DNA of 64,000 bases from Pseudomonas haemolytica (GCF_009659625.1 NZ_VOIW01000001.1:1178001-1242000), one strand, 5' to 3'; shown: positions 40,094 through 50,278, numbered from the stretch's first letter. Notes: generated by a model from the sequence alone, not told the origin. Made by a program: numbers and translations.

Positions 40094-40250
40094 GGGGTGT
40101 TTCTCCTTATTGAAGATATCTACTGGCCTTTCGAGCGTAAGGGGCCAGCATTAGTTCCTTTTATCCCACAGATATATAAAGCTTTTCGCACAAAAACTTT
40201 TTCCGGCGTTTTTAGTCCGCCGAATTCACACTAATAAGAGTCTGAAACCA

Positions 40251-40727
40251 ATGACCGAAAACCCTTTGTTAGAGCGTGCCGCGCGCTTTGTTTCAGCGCT
40301 GCGCCATTGCCAGGTGCTGGGTGTGGCTGTCCATGCGGCCAGTGAGGACGGCATGACCCTCGTGCTGCCTTATGGCCCGCCTATCGTCGGTGATCCCCGG
40401 ACCGGTGTGATCCACGGCGGCGCACTGACCTCTCTGATGGATACCGCCTGCGGGATCGCCACCCTGTGTGTATTACCTGAATTCGAGGTGTGCCCGACCC
40501 TGGACCTGCGCATCGACTACATGCACCCAGCCGAGCCCCACAAACCGGTCTATGGCTTTGCGCAATGCTACCGGGTGACCACCGACGTGATCTTTACCCG
40601 TGGCGTTGCCTATCAGGATGACCCGCAACAACCCATCGCCCATGTGGTCGGCACGTTCATGCGCATGGGCAAGCGTCTCAAAGGCACGCAGGGGCTGGGC
40701 AGCACGATCAAGGGAGAACAGGCATGA
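40251..40727 (+). CDS. PaaI-type hotdog thioesterase 1
   Basis: A 158-residue protein with the hotdog fold. The catalytic segment is GVIHGGALTSLMDTACGIAT, with the HGG motif and an aspartate, and DLRIDYMHPAEP follows. Such enzymes hydrolyse acyl- or phenylacyl-CoA. The stop overlaps the start of the second thioesterase gene by four bases (ATGA), so the two are probably made together. Confidence 0.88.
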   Translation: MTENPLLERAARFVSALRHCQVLGVAVHAASEDGMTLVLPYGPPIVGDPRTGVIHGGALTSLMDTACGIATLCVLPEFEVCPTLDLRIDYMHPAEPHKPVYGFAQCYRVTTDVIFTRGVAYQDDPQQPIAHVVGTFMRMGKRLKGTQGLGSTIKGEQA

Positions 40728-41176
40728 CCCATCGATTCAAGACCCGCCTGGAGCAAGCCCTCGATCGCGGCAATTACGACGCACTGCTCGATCTGGTGCC
40801 CTATGCCAAGCTGATCGGTATCGAATGCACTCGCCTGGGCGATGAGCTGCTATTTCGCCTGCCGGCCAACAAGGACAACATTGGTAACCCCATATTGCCG
40901 GCATTGCATGGCGGGGTGATCGCCGGCTTTATGGAGGTGTCGGCGGCGATGCACTTGCTGGTGTTCACGGGTGCCCCGGGTTTACCGAAAATCATCGATT
41001 TTTCCCTGGATTACCTGCGCGCCGGCCAGTTTCGCGACACCTACGCCAAATGCCAGGTGTGGCGCCAGGGCCGGCGCGTGGCCAATGTGGCGATCACCGC
41101 CTGGCAGAGCACTGCGGCCGAACCGATTGCTACTGCCCGCGCACATTTCAAAATTGAGGAATTGGGCCGCCCTTGA
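40724..41176 (+). CDS. PaaI-type hotdog thioesterase 2
   Basis: A 150-residue hotdog protein. It has LHGGVIAGFMEVSAAMHLL in the place of the catalytic motif: HGG is kept, but the acidic residue is a glutamate (MEVS) instead of aspartate. This difference from its neighbour suggests a heteromer or different substrates. Its stop codon lies inside the heat-shock-type promoter predicted for htpG. Confidence 0.87.
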   Translation: MTHRFKTRLEQALDRGNYDALLDLVPYAKLIGIECTRLGDELLFRLPANKDNIGNPILPALHGGVIAGFMEVSAAMHLLVFTGAPGLPKIIDFSLDYLRAGQFRDTYAKCQVWRQGRRVANVAITAWQSTAAEPIATARAHFKIEELGRP

Positions 41177-41199
41177 AATCCTGGTCTTAGCCCCCAACT
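41172..41199 (+). promoter_or_regulatory. Sigma-32 (RpoH) promoter candidate of htpG
   Basis: CTTGAAA (41172-41178) followed after 12-13 bases by CCCCCAACT matches the heat-shock consensus CTTGAAA and CCCCATNT closely. The -35 overlaps the TGA stop of the upstream thioesterase gene. The expected leader is about 60 bases. Confidence 0.7.
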
Positions 41200-41266
41200 T
41201 TGATGACAACCCGCCGCCAACCCTCAAGGGCGCGGCCACTGCCATCCAAATTGGAGTTTGATGACC

Positions 41267-43171
41267 ATGAGTGTGGAAACTCAAAAGGAAACCCTGGGCT
41301 TCCAGACCGAGGTGAAGCAACTGCTGCACCTCATGATCCATTCGCTGTATTCCAACAAGGAAATCTTCCTTCGCGAATTGATCTCGAACGCCTCTGACGC
41401 TGTCGACAAATTACGTTTCGAAGCCCTGTCCAAGCCTGAATTGCTGGAAGGCGGCGCGGAACTGAAAATCCGTGTGAGCTACGACAGAGACGCCAAGACC
41501 GTCACCCTCGAAGACAACGGTATCGGCATGAGCCGTGAAGACGCGATCACCCATTTGGGCACTATCGCTAAATCCGGTACTGCTGATTTCATGAAGAACC
41601 TGTCGGGCGACCAGAAAAAGGATTCGCACCTGATCGGCCAGTTCGGCGTGGGCTTCTACTCGGCCTTTATCGTCGCCGACAAGGTTGAAGTGTTCAGCCG
41701 CCGTGCCGGTCTCGACGCCAGCGAAGGCGTGCACTGGGCTTCCAAAGGCGAGGGCGAGTTCGAAATCGCCACCCTTGATAAGGCTGACCGCGGTACCCGC
41801 ATCGTGCTGCACCTGAAATCCGGTGAAGACGAATTCGCCGATGGCTGGCGCCTGCGCAACATCATCAAGAAGTACTCCGACCACATCGCGTTACCGATCG
41901 AGTTGCCCAAGGAGCAGAGTGCTGCCGAAGGCGAAGAGAAACCGGCCGAAGAATGGGAAACCGTCAACCGTGCCAGCGCCCTGTGGACCCGTCCGCGTAC
42001 CGAGATCAAGGACGAGGAATACCAGGAGTTCTACAAGCACATCGGTCACGACTACGAAAACCCGCTGAGCTGGAGCCACAACAAGGTTGAAGGCAAGCTG
42101 GAATACAGCTCGCTGCTCTACGTGCCAGCCCGTGCTCCGTTCGACCTGTACCAGCGTGAAGCGCCAAAAGGCCTGAAGCTGTATGTGCAGCGCGTGTTCG
42201 TGATGGACCAGGCAGAATCCTTCCTGCCGCTGTACCTGCGCTTTATCAAAGGTGTGGTTGATTCCAACGACCTGTCGCTGAACGTCTCGCGGGAAATCCT
42301 GCAGAAAGATCCGATCATCGATTCCATGAAGTCAGCGCTGACCAAGCGCGTGCTCGACATGCTGGAAAAACTGGCGAAGAACGAGCCTGAGCAATACAAG
42401 GGCTTCTGGAAGAACTTCGGCCAGGTGATGAAGGAAGGCCCGGCGGAAGACTTCGCCAACAAGGAAAAAATCGCCGGCTTGCTGCGTTTTGCTTCGACTC
42501 AGGGCGATGACGGCGAGCAGGTTGTGTCCTTGGCTGACTACCTAGCACGCGCTAAGGAAGGTCAGGATAAGATCTACTACCTGACCGGCGAAACCTACGC
42601 CCAGGTCAAGAACAGCCCGCACCTGGAAGTCTTCCGCAAGAAAGGCATCGAAGTGCTGCTGTTGACCGACCGTATCGATGAGTGGCTGATGAGCTACCTC
42701 ACCGAGTTCGATGGCAAATCCTTCGTCGACGTGGCCCGTGGTGACCTTGACCTGGGTAACCTGGATTCCGAAGAAGAGAAGAAAGAAGCCGAAGAAGTCG
42801 CCAAGTCCAAAGAAGGCCTGGTTGAGCGGATCAAGGCATCCCTGGGCGAAGCAGTCAGCGAAGTGCGGGTTTCCCACCGCCTGACCGATTCTCCGGCGAT
42901 CCTGGCCATCGGCGAGCAGGACCTGGGCATGCAGATGCGCCAGATCCTGGAAGCCAGCGGCCAGAAAGTGCCGGACTCCAAGCCGATCTTTGAATTCAAC
43001 CCGGCTCACCCGTTGATCGAGAAGCTCGATGGCGAGCAGAGCGAAGAGCGTTTTGGCGACTTGTCGCACATCCTCTTCGACCAGGCCGCCCTCGCAGCCG
43101 GCGACAGCCTGAAAGACCCGGCCGCTTATGTGCGCCGACTGAACAAGCTGTTGGTTGAACTGTCGGTCTGA
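41267..43171 (+). CDS. htpG: Molecular chaperone HtpG (Hsp90)
   Basis: A 634-residue Hsp90. ATP-binding GHKL motifs are [24 protein letters not shown] and [18 protein letters not shown]; the middle domain includes [22 protein letters not shown]; the C-terminal dimerisation domain is complete. I start it at the ATG at 41267 ([12 protein letters not shown]), as in related proteins; the ATG at 41261 is an alternative closer to the GGAG. A sigma-32-type promoter precedes it and a terminator follows 11 bases after the stop. Confidence 0.97.
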   Translation: MSVETQKETLGFQTEVKQLLHLMIHSLYSNKEIFLRELISNASDAVDKLRFEALSKPELLEGGAELKIRVSYDRDAKTVTLEDNGIGMSREDAITHLGTIAKSGTADFMKNLSGDQKKDSHLIGQFGVGFYSAFIVADKVEVFSRRAGLDASEGVHWASKGEGEFEIATLDKADRGTRIVLHLKSGEDEFADGWRLRNIIKKYSDHIALPIELPKEQSAAEGEEKPAEEWETVNRASALWTRPRTEIKDEEYQEFYKHIGHDYENPLSWSHNKVEGKLEYSSLLYVPARAPFDLYQREAPKGLKLYVQRVFVMDQAESFLPLYLRFIKGVVDSNDLSLNVSREILQKDPIIDSMKSALTKRVLDMLEKLAKNEPEQYKGFWKNFGQVMKEGPAEDFANKEKIAGLLRFASTQGDDGEQVVSLADYLARAKEGQDKIYYLTGETYAQVKNSPHLEVFRKKGIEVLLLTDRIDEWLMSYLTEFDGKSFVDVARGDLDLGNLDSEEEKKEAEEVAKSKEGLVERIKASLGEAVSEVRVSHRLTDSPAILAIGEQDLGMQMRQILEASGQKVPDSKPIFEFNPAHPLIEKLDGEQSEERFGDLSHILFDQAALAAGDSLKDPAAYVRRLNKLLVELSV

Positions 43172-43182
43172 CAACGTTGTAG

Positions 43183-43207
43183 AAAAACCCGCTTCGGCGG
43201 GTTTTTT
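43183..43207 (+). terminator. Terminator after htpG
   Basis: AAAAACCCGC-TTCG-GCGGGTTTTTT: a short GC stem with a TTCG loop and a T tract. Confidence 0.92.
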
Positions 43208-43237
43208 CGTTTAATGCCCCCTCAACTGGAGTAAATG

Positions 43238-43966
43238 ATGAGCCAAGTCACTGTGCGTTCCGTGGTCTATCAGATTGATGGCCAGTCGTATGAAAGCCGC
43301 CTGGCGTTCGATGCCAGCCACAAGGGCCCGCTCCCCGGGTTACTGATGGCGCCGAACTGGATGGGGGTGAGTGCAGGTGCTGAAGAGATTGCCAAGCGCG
43401 TTGCCGGTGAAGGCTACGTGGTGTTGATTGCCGACCTCTACGGGCAGACTGTGCGTCCGAGCAATGGCGATGAAGCCGGCGCGGCGATGATGCCCTTGAA
43501 AAACGATCGTCCGTTGCTGAACAAGCGCATGCAGGCGGCCTTCGAACAATTGCAGGGCCAGACCGAGGCAGTTGTTGATACCTCGAAGCTGGCGACGTTC
43601 GGTTTCTGCTTCGGCGGTTGCTGCTCACTCGAGCTGGCGCGTACCGGTGCACCGCTCAAGGCGGCCATCTCGTTCCACGGCACGCTCGACACGCCGAACC
43701 CGGCCGATGCGAAAAACATCAAGGGCTCAGTGCTGGTACTGCACGGTGCTAGCGACCCGTTGGTGCCCAAAGAGCAGCTGCCGGCATTCGAAGATGAGAT
43801 GAACGCGGCGGGTGTGGATTGGCAATTGCTGAGCTATGGCGGCGCGGTGCATTCCTTTACCGACCCCCATGCCAATGTGCCGGGCAAGATGATGTACGAC
43901 GCGAAGACTGCTGCGCGGGCGTTCCAGTCAATGCATAACCTGCTGGATGAAGTGTTCAAGGGCTGA
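43238..43966 (+). CDS. Dienelactone hydrolase family protein
   Basis: A 242-residue alpha/beta hydrolase. The nucleophile elbow GFCFGGCCS has cysteine, as in dienelactone hydrolases. The aspartate lies in LHGASDPLVPKEQ and the histidine in GGAVHSFTDPHA. True dienelactone hydrolase activity needs a chlorocatechol pathway, of which there is no sign; a general esterase role is as likely. The second of two adjacent ATGs (43238) has better spacing from the GGAG. Confidence 0.88.
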   Translation: MSQVTVRSVVYQIDGQSYESRLAFDASHKGPLPGLLMAPNWMGVSAGAEEIAKRVAGEGYVVLIADLYGQTVRPSNGDEAGAAMMPLKNDRPLLNKRMQAAFEQLQGQTEAVVDTSKLATFGFCFGGCCSLELARTGAPLKAAISFHGTLDTPNPADAKNIKGSVLVLHGASDPLVPKEQLPAFEDEMNAAGVDWQLLSYGGAVHSFTDPHANVPGKMMYDAKTAARAFQSMHNLLDEVFKG

Positions 43967-43987
43967 TTTTTCAGCGCCTGTTCCGGC

Positions 43988-44077
43988 CTCTTCGCGAGCA
44001 AGCCCGCTCCCACATTTTGACCGCATTCTTGCAGGATAAATGCGGTCAAAATGTGGGAGCGGGCTTGCTCGCGAATG
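43988..44077. repeat. REPIN 9, perfect 36-bp stem
   Basis: CTCGCGAA-class arms extended by CATTTTGACCGCAT and its complement, giving a perfect 36-bp inverted repeat (43991-44026 and 44040-44075) with a 13-base loop. It directly abuts the stop codon of the pirin gene at 44078. Confidence 0.95.
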
Positions 44078-44944
44078 CTATCTCACAGGCAACTCAATTC
44101 TTTCTGACTCCCCCGGCACTGTGGGCCAATCCCCAGCCGCCCACCGCTGCCTGGCCTGCTCGATCATCGCCGGATCGCTTGCCACGAAATTCCAGTTGAT
44201 CCGCCGTGGCCCATCCAGCGGAGCACCGCCAAATATCACCACATGGCAATCGGTCTCGGCAAACAGTGTCATTTCTTGTCCGCCAGGCAAAACCACCAGG
44301 CTATGTACTTCAAGCAACTCGCCCTCCAACTGCGCCTCTCCCTCCAGCACATACACCGCGCGCTCCTCATGTTCATCGGGGATCAGCAGGGTGGTAGCCG
44401 TTTGCATCTGCACCTCGGCATACAGCGTCGGCGAGAGCACTGGCACGGGTGATTTGAGGCAGAAGCCATCGCCGGCGATCAGGCGCACCTGCACGCCGAG
44501 GTTATCGCTCATCGGCAGGCTCGACGCCGGGTGATGGCTGTAATGGCCCGGCCCGGTCTCGTGGTCCTTGGGGGAGGCGAGCCACACTTGCAGGCCATGC
44601 AGGTTGAAACCACTGGCCTTCAGGTTTTCAGGCGTGCGCTCGACGTGGGCAATTGCGCTGCCAGCGGTCATCCAGCTGACATCGCCGGCCTGCACCACCT
44701 GGTCCGAGCCAAGGCTGTCCTTGTGCTGCAACACGCCTTCAAACAGATAGGTGAGGGTGGACAGGCCGATATGCGGATGCTGGCGGATATTCATGCCGGT
44801 ACCCGGGGCATAGCAGGTCGGCAGCATATGGTCGAAAAACACAAACGGCCCCACGCTGCGGCATTCACGGGAGGGCAGCGGGCGCAGGATCGGCTGGCCT
44901 TCTACATCTTCAGCGCGGGCGTGGATCACGGTGAGGGTGGTCAT
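44078..44944 (-). CDS. Pirin family protein
   Basis: A 288-residue bicupin. The N-terminal cupin holds the metal ligands in NIRQHPHIGLSTLTYLFEG and the later histidine and glutamate in SAIAHVERTPE; the C-terminal pirin domain follows, with LVVLPGGQEMTLFAE. Bacterial pirins of this kind (YhhW-like) can have quercetinase activity; others modulate metabolic enzymes. The role here is open. It is preceded by OsmC on the same strand in a stress-type neighbourhood. Confidence 0.9.
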   Translation of the reverse strand: MTTLTVIHARAEDVEGQPILRPLPSRECRSVGPFVFFDHMLPTCYAPGTGMNIRQHPHIGLSTLTYLFEGVLQHKDSLGSDQVVQAGDVSWMTAGSAIAHVERTPENLKASGFNLHGLQVWLASPKDHETGPGHYSHHPASSLPMSDNLGVQVRLIAGDGFCLKSPVPVLSPTLYAEVQMQTATTLLIPDEHEERAVYVLEGEAQLEGELLEVHSLVVLPGGQEMTLFAETDCHVVIFGGAPLDGPRRINWNFVASDPAMIEQARQRWAAGDWPTVPGESERIELPVR

Positions 44945-45008
44945 GGGGCATCCCTGTCTGAGCGGGTTAGATGGTAATGAGCATAACCCGCTCGACAGGA
45001 GGTTGGGA

Positions 45009-45425
45009 CTATTGGCTGAAGGCGCCTTCCGACAATTTTGTCTCGATAGTGACCTCGGCGGTGGTCATCAGCTTGTGTACCGGGCACTTGTCAGCGACGC
45101 GGTGCAGCTCATCGCGCTGCGCGTCGGTGAGGACGCCCTTGAGGGTCAGCTTGACGTTTAGCTTGTATTTGCCCTTTTGCTCCTCGGTGCTGTCGTGGCT
45201 GACCTCCACCGTCACGCCGGTCAGCGGGATATCTTTTTTCTGCGCGTAGAGCCTGACGGTCAAGGCTTTGCACGACGCCAGTGCAGCATCGAAGTAATCG
45301 TGGGGCGAGGGCGCCGAGTCATCGCCGCCCAGGCTTTTGGGCAGGTCGGTAAACAGCTCGTGATTATTGATGTTGACGCTGTGACGAAAGTTATCGTGAT
45401 TCAGGGTATTTACGGTAACAGGCAT
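45009..45425 (-). CDS. OsmC family peroxiredoxin-like protein
   Basis: A 138-residue protein with the two family cysteines, in AALASCKALTVRLYA and DKCPVHKLM, which reduce organic hydroperoxides. I start at the ATG at 45425 (MPVTVNTLNHD). The frame remains open for a further 276 codons upstream, but that region is the antisense of the next gene. It reads in the same direction as the pirin gene. Confidence 0.9.
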   Translation of the reverse strand: MPVTVNTLNHDNFRHSVNINNHELFTDLPKSLGGDDSAPSPHDYFDAALASCKALTVRLYAQKKDIPLTGVTVEVSHDSTEEQKGKYKLNVKLTLKGVLTDAQRDELHRVADKCPVHKLMTTAEVTIETKLSEGAFSQ

Positions 45426-45563
45426 AGAGCACCTCACAATGGGCAGGATGAAGGTCATGCAGTTATAGAACATGCTGGCCCGCGAGTGTTCCGGTTTTTT
45501 CTGCGCTGAACCCGGATGCCTGGCGCAAGGTCTACCCGTATCAGCCCTTATTGAGGTTTTACC

Positions 45564-46586
45564 GTGCTTCGGACCCGCCTGAGTCTTGCCCTGTTGCTCG
45601 CCGCCAGCAGCCTTGCCGCGCAGGCTCGCGACTATGCCTACAGCGACGCGCACCTGCATTACGTGGATTTCTTCCAGGAGACGGCAGGGATGGACAAACT
45701 GCTCGAGGCCATGGCGAAAAACCGCGTCGAGCATGTGATGATCTCCGGCATTCCCGTGGCCAAGAAATGGCACGAAGACGAGCCCAAGCGTCCGCGCTAT
45801 TACGCCGGTGACGATGCCGATGCCTATTGGTACAGCGCCACTGATGTGATTGTCGCGGCGGCGGTGAATAAACTGACCCCCGAGCAACGTCAGCACTTTC
45901 ATCCGTTCCTGGCCGGCTTCAATCCTAACGACAAGAACTCCGCTGCCCATATCCAGCGCATGCTCGACCTTGACCCGGGGCTGTGGCAGGGCATCGGCGA
46001 AGTGTTCACCCGCCACGACGACCTCACCGCCCTGACCTCCGGTGACACCCCTCGCGCCAACAACGAAGCCATGACGCGCATCTATCATTTGGCCGCCGAA
46101 AACGACCTGCCAGTGATGCTGCACTCCAACATCACCTCCAAGCGCGAGCGCAACCCGCTGTACCTGGCGGAAGTCGAAGAGCCATTGCGCAACCACCCGC
46201 ATACGCGCTTCATCTGGGCCCATGCTGGCACCAGCAAGGAAATCCACCGGCACCAGGTGCAGATGGACTTTTTGCTGCCTACCTTGAGCCGCATGCTTGA
46301 GGCATACCCCAATCTGTATATCGACCTGTCCTGGAGCGTGCTCACACCTTACCTGCTGGATGAGGCGGGCAAGCCTCGGCCAGAATGGTTAAAGCTGGTG
46401 GAGCGCTTCCCGGAGCGCTTCATGCTGGGGTCCGACGTGGTAGGGCGTTTCAATAAATTGGGTAGGGAGATGCGCCGCTTCGAGCCGTTCCTCGATGCCT
46501 TGCCCGAGGATGTGGCCCGCAAGGTCGCACGGGATAACTTCCTCGCCATACTGCCCAAGCCACCTCGCGATGGGGGCGCGCGTTGA
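45564..46586 (+). CDS. Exported amidohydrolase family protein
   Basis: A 340-residue protein with a signal peptide ending LAAQA-RD. The mature N-terminus YSDAHLHYVDFF gives the metal-binding HxH of amidohydrolase family 2; a histidine in MLHSNIT, another in WAHAGTS and an aspartate in LGSDVVGRF complete a likely metal site. The enzyme should act in the periplasm. Substrate unknown. The start is GTG, with GAGG nine bases upstream. Confidence 0.85.
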   Translation: MLRTRLSLALLLAASSLAAQARDYAYSDAHLHYVDFFQETAGMDKLLEAMAKNRVEHVMISGIPVAKKWHEDEPKRPRYYAGDDADAYWYSATDVIVAAAVNKLTPEQRQHFHPFLAGFNPNDKNSAAHIQRMLDLDPGLWQGIGEVFTRHDDLTALTSGDTPRANNEAMTRIYHLAAENDLPVMLHSNITSKRERNPLYLAEVEEPLRNHPHTRFIWAHAGTSKEIHRHQVQMDFLLPTLSRMLEAYPNLYIDLSWSVLTPYLLDEAGKPRPEWLKLVERFPERFMLGSDVVGRFNKLGREMRRFEPFLDALPEDVARKVARDNFLAILPKPPRDGGAR

Positions 46587-46602
46587 TATCGCGTTTCGGT
46601 CT

Positions 46603-46629
46603 TATGTAAACGGGGCCGGGTGCCGATAA
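46603..46629 (+). promoter_or_regulatory. FliA (sigma-28) promoter candidate of the chemoreceptor gene
   Basis: A perfect GCCGATAA -10 (46622-46629) lies 53 bases before the chemoreceptor ATG. The -35 at the usual 15-base distance is TATG, a poor match to TAAA; a TAAA occurs only 11 bases away. Chemoreceptor genes are typical FliA targets. Confidence 0.45.
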
Positions 46630-46682
46630 CGTCCAAGAGACCCGCTGCAGGTGGATGCAGTTCTTTTGGAAGGAATCCTGGC

Positions 46683-48308
46683 ATGAGTATCCGTAGTTTG
46701 AATATTGCACCGCGCGCCGGCTTGGGCTTTGGCGTGCTGGCCTTGATGGTCTTCGCATTGGGCGGCTTCGCCCTGTTGCAGATGGCCAATATGCGCCAGC
46801 AGTCGGACCAGGTGGAGAACAACTGGCTGCCCAGCGTGATGGCGGTGGGGGAGATGAGTCAGGACTTGCTGCGTGTGCGCGCCCTGACCTTGCGCCTATT
46901 GGTCAATCGCGATCCGCAGGCGGTGTCGCAGAATGAGCAAAAGCTGACAGACCTCAAAGGTGGTCTGCATCACGCGCAAACGCTCTATGAAGGGCTGATT
47001 GTCCTCCCTGAAGAGCGCACCTTGTTCGACCGCTTCAAGAGCCAGGAGCAACAATACCTGCAACGCCAGGAGCAGGTGATGGCGTTCTCCAAAGCCGGCC
47101 AGCTCGACGCGGCGATCAAGGTGGTCAACGGTGAAATGAATCAACTGGCCGATGACATGGCCGTGACCCTGCACGACTTGGTCAACCTGAACAAGATCAA
47201 TGCCAACCAGGCGGCGAGCCTCGCGCAAAGCGTGTTCAGTCAATCGCGGACTGGGGTCATTGGCATGATCATCCTCACGGCGTTGATCACCATCGGCTTG
47301 GCGGTCTGGCTGACCCGCAGCATTGTGCTGCCACTGGCGCAGTCGCTGAAAGTAGCCCAGGGCGTAGCCACTGGTGACCTGACTGGCGAGATCAGTGTGA
47401 CCGGCAGCGATGAGCCGGCGCGTTTGCAGCAGGCCCTCAAGGACATGCAGGGGAACCTGCGCGATACCATCCGGCGTATTGCCGAATCGTCGAACCAATT
47501 AGCCTCTGCCTCAGAGGAGCTTAATTGTGTGACTGAGGACGCCACGCGGGGCCTGCACCAGCAGAACCAGGAAATCGAACAGGCTGCCACGGCGGTCAAC
47601 CAGATGACGGCGGCGGTAGAAGAGGTGGCGAGTAACGCGGTGGCCACTTCCCATGCTTCGCGCGAGTCCGACCGTATCGCCCAGCAGGGACGTGAGCAGG
47701 TACAGCAAACGGTGGTGTCGATTGAAGCCCTGGCTACCGATGTGACCGCCAATGCGACCCAGGTCGAGGATCTGGCGCAGAAGGTCTACGGTATCAGCAA
47801 AGTGCTGGACGTGATTCGTTCGATTGCCGAGCAAACCAACCTGCTGGCGCTGAACGCGGCGATTGAAGCGGCGCGAGCCGGCGATGCCGGGCGCGGTTTT
47901 GCGGTGGTGGCTGATGAAGTGCGCGCCTTGGCCCATCGCACGCAACAGTCGACCCAGGAAATCGAGCAGATGATCAGTGGGATTCAGCAGGGCACCGACC
48001 AGGCGGTCAGCTCCATGCAACAGAGCAACACGCGAGCGCGTTCCACGCTGGAAATCGCCAAGTCGGCGGGTATGGCGCTGGAAGAGATTGCCTCGGCGTT
48101 TACCCTGATCAACGAACGCAACCTGGTGATTGCCAGTGCTTCGGAGCAACAGGCGGCGGTAGCGCGGGAGGTGGATCGCAATTTGATGAATATCCGCGAC
48201 CTGGCGCATCAGACGTCTACCGGGGCGAACCAGACCAGTGCGGCGAGCCAGGAGTTGTCGCGGTTGGCGGTGGATCTGAACACGATGGTGGCGCGGTTTT
48301 CGGTGTAG
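46683..48308 (+). CDS. Methyl-accepting chemotaxis protein with 4HB sensor
   Basis: A 541-residue chemoreceptor. TM1 spans about residues 12-34; a periplasmic four-helix-bundle-like ligand domain of about 155 residues follows; TM2 is at about 190-210 ([16 protein letters not shown]). Then come HAMP and the signalling domain with the invariant hairpin [20 protein letters not shown]. Methylatable Gln/Glu pairs flank it. The ligand is unknown. The ATG at 46683 has AAGGAA upstream. No che genes adjoin. Confidence 0.93.
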   Translation: MSIRSLNIAPRAGLGFGVLALMVFALGGFALLQMANMRQQSDQVENNWLPSVMAVGEMSQDLLRVRALTLRLLVNRDPQAVSQNEQKLTDLKGGLHHAQTLYEGLIVLPEERTLFDRFKSQEQQYLQRQEQVMAFSKAGQLDAAIKVVNGEMNQLADDMAVTLHDLVNLNKINANQAASLAQSVFSQSRTGVIGMIILTALITIGLAVWLTRSIVLPLAQSLKVAQGVATGDLTGEISVTGSDEPARLQQALKDMQGNLRDTIRRIAESSNQLASASEELNCVTEDATRGLHQQNQEIEQAATAVNQMTAAVEEVASNAVATSHASRESDRIAQQGREQVQQTVVSIEALATDVTANATQVEDLAQKVYGISKVLDVIRSIAEQTNLLALNAAIEAARAGDAGRGFAVVADEVRALAHRTQQSTQEIEQMISGIQQGTDQAVSSMQQSNTRARSTLEIAKSAGMALEEIASAFTLINERNLVIASASEQQAAVAREVDRNLMNIRDLAHQTSTGANQTSAASQELSRLAVDLNTMVARFSV

Positions 48309-48329
48309 GGGGGGAGCAGTGGCAAGCTA

Positions 48330-48392
48330 CAAGCTACAAGCGGCAAGTTAGAAGCAGGTGAATAACTGCTTTCTCTTGCCGCTTGTAGCTTG
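48330..48392. repeat. CAAGCTACAAGC-type cruciform repeat
   Basis: A perfect 18-bp inverted repeat (48330-48347 and 48375-48392) built on CAAGCTACAAGCGGCAAG. The loop itself holds an inner stem (GAAGCAG/CTGCTT). It lies between the convergent chemoreceptor and fabB genes and may end both transcripts. It is related to the repeat at 33398-33472. Confidence 0.75.
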
Positions 48393-48403
48393 TCGCTCTT
48401 AGC

Positions 48404-49618
48404 TTATTTCCAGCGTTTCAGTACCAAGGTGGCGTTAGTGCCACCAAAACCGAAGCTGTTGCTCATCACGGTGTCGATCTTGGCGTTTTCGACGGTCTTG
48501 GTCAGGATCGGCATGTCGGCAACGGCCGGGTCGATCTCTTCGATGTTGGCCGAACCGGCCATGAAGTTGCCTTCCATCATCAGCAGGCAGTAGATCGCTT
48601 CGTGAACGCCAGCGGCGCCCAGGGAGTGGCCGGACAGGCTCTTGGTCGAGCTGATCGCCGGAGCCTTGTCGCCAAATACCGCACGCACGCCTTCCATTTC
48701 CTTGGCGTCGCCGACCGGAGTCGAGGTGCCGTGGGTGTTCAGGTAGTCAATTGGGGTATCCACGGTGGACATTGCCATCTGCATGCAGCGGATAGCGCCT
48801 TCGCCGCTTGGCGCAACCATGTCGTAGCCATCGGACGTCGCGCCGTAGCCAACGATTTCGGCGTAGATCTTCGCGCCACGGGCCAGGGCGTGCTCCAGCT
48901 CCTCGACCACGACCATGCCACCACCGCCGGCAATGACGAAACCGTCACGCTTGGCGTCGTAGGCACGGGATGCTTTTTCCGGGGTTTCGTTGTACTGGGT
49001 GGACAGTGCGCCCATGGCGTCGAACAGGAACGACTGGCTCCAGTGCTCTTCTTCACCGCCGCCGGCGAACACGATGTCCTGCTTGCCCAGTTGGATCTGC
49101 TCAACGGCAGTACCGATGCAGTGAGCACTGGTGGCACACGCCGAGGAGATCGAGTAGTTCACACCCTTGATCGCGAACGGGGTGGCCAGGCAGGCCGAAA
49201 CGGTGCTGCCCATGGTCCGTGTTACACGGTACGGGCCAACGCGCTTCACGCCTTTTTCGCGCAGGATGTCCAGCGCTTCCATCTGGTTGAGGGTCGATGC
49301 GCCGCCGGAGCCGGCGATCAGGCCGGTGCGTACGTTCGAGACCTGGTCTTCGCTCAGGCCGGAATCGGCGATCGCGTCTTTCATGGCCAGGTAGGCGTAG
49401 GCGGCAGCGTGGCCGACGAAGCGATAGATCTTGCGATCGATCAGCTCTTCGAGGGGCAGGTCGATGGAGCCGGAAACCTGGCTACGCAGACCCATTTCGG
49501 CATATTCCGGGTTGAAGCGGATGCCAGGGCGACTTGCACGCAGGTTAGCGGTGACGGTCTCTTTGTCATTGCCCAGGCAAGAAACGATGCCCAGACCAGT
49601 GATAACGACGCGGCGCAT
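48404..49618 (-). CDS. fabB: 3-Oxoacyl-[ACP] synthase I
   Basis: A 404-residue condensing enzyme elongating unsaturated acyl-ACPs. The catalytic cysteine is in [14 protein letters not shown] and the two histidines are in [12 protein letters not shown] and [12 protein letters not shown]. It is the second gene of fabAB, 11 bases after fabA, as usual for the anaerobic unsaturated fatty acid pathway. Complete, family length. Confidence 0.98.
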   Translation of the reverse strand: MRRVVITGLGIVSCLGNDKETVTANLRASRPGIRFNPEYAEMGLRSQVSGSIDLPLEELIDRKIYRFVGHAAAYAYLAMKDAIADSGLSEDQVSNVRTGLIAGSGGASTLNQMEALDILREKGVKRVGPYRVTRTMGSTVSACLATPFAIKGVNYSISSACATSAHCIGTAVEQIQLGKQDIVFAGGGEEEHWSQSFLFDAMGALSTQYNETPEKASRAYDAKRDGFVIAGGGGMVVVEELEHALARGAKIYAEIVGYGATSDGYDMVAPSGEGAIRCMQMAMSTVDTPIDYLNTHGTSTPVGDAKEMEGVRAVFGDKAPAISSTKSLSGHSLGAAGVHEAIYCLLMMEGNFMAGSANIEEIDPAVADMPILTKTVENAKIDTVMSNSFGFGGTNATLVLKRWK

Positions 49619-49629
49619 GCGGATAACCC

Positions 49630-50145
49630 TTAAAAGTTGTCAGTGGAAGTGAATACGCCGACCCGAAGGCCTTCGGCAGTATAGATCTCGCGACCGTCGA
49701 CAGTCACCGAACCGTCGGCGATGGCCAGGTTCAGCTTGCCCTTGAGGACGCGCTTGATTTGAATGTTGTAGGTGACTTTCTTGGCGGTCGGCAGGACCTG
49801 CCCAAAGAACTTCACCTCGCCCGAACCCAGGGCTCGGCCGCGGCCCGGCAGGCCTTGCCAGCCCAGGTAGAAGCCAACCAGTTGCCACATGGCGTCGAGG
49901 CCCAGGCAGCCGGGCATCACAGGGTCGCCTTCAAAATGGCAGGCGAAGAACCAGAGGTCCGGGGTGATATCCAGTTCGGCGACCAATTCACCTTTGCCGT
50001 ACTTGCCACCCTCTTCGCTGATATGGGTGATTCGATCCACCATCAACATGTTCGGGGCGGGCAGTTGCGCGTTACCTGGGCCGAACAGCTCACCGCGACT
50101 GCAGCGCAGCAGGTCTTCCCGAGTAAAGGCGTTTTGTTTGGTCAT
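49630..50145 (-). CDS. fabA: 3-Hydroxydecanoyl-[ACP] dehydratase/isomerase
   Basis: A 171-residue bifunctional hotdog enzyme that dehydrates hydroxydecanoyl-ACP and isomerises the product to cis-3-decenoyl-ACP. The active-site histidine and the conserved [17 protein letters not shown] segment with its aspartate are present. The start ATG has GAGGAG upstream. A FabR/DesT-like operator lies about 135 bases before it. Confidence 0.98.
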   Translation of the reverse strand: MTKQNAFTREDLLRCSRGELFGPGNAQLPAPNMLMVDRITHISEEGGKYGKGELVAELDITPDLWFFACHFEGDPVMPGCLGLDAMWQLVGFYLGWQGLPGRGRALGSGEVKFFGQVLPTAKKVTYNIQIKRVLKGKLNLAIADGSVTVDGREIYTAEGLRVGVFTSTDNF

Positions 50146-50278
50146 GCGAGCTCCTCAATAATCCCATGCGGCAGGGTAGGGCAAATCCTCCCGAACCGAA
50201 TGAAGCGTTCATGCCTCATAGCGGCAGCCTACACATAGACTATTGCGTTGTAGTGAAAGTCACAGCGGCAAGGCACTG

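Noticed and set aside
45426..46253. N-terminal extension of the OsmC frame by 276 codons
   Set aside because: The extension is the antisense of the amidohydrolase gene; OsmC homologues begin at 45425.
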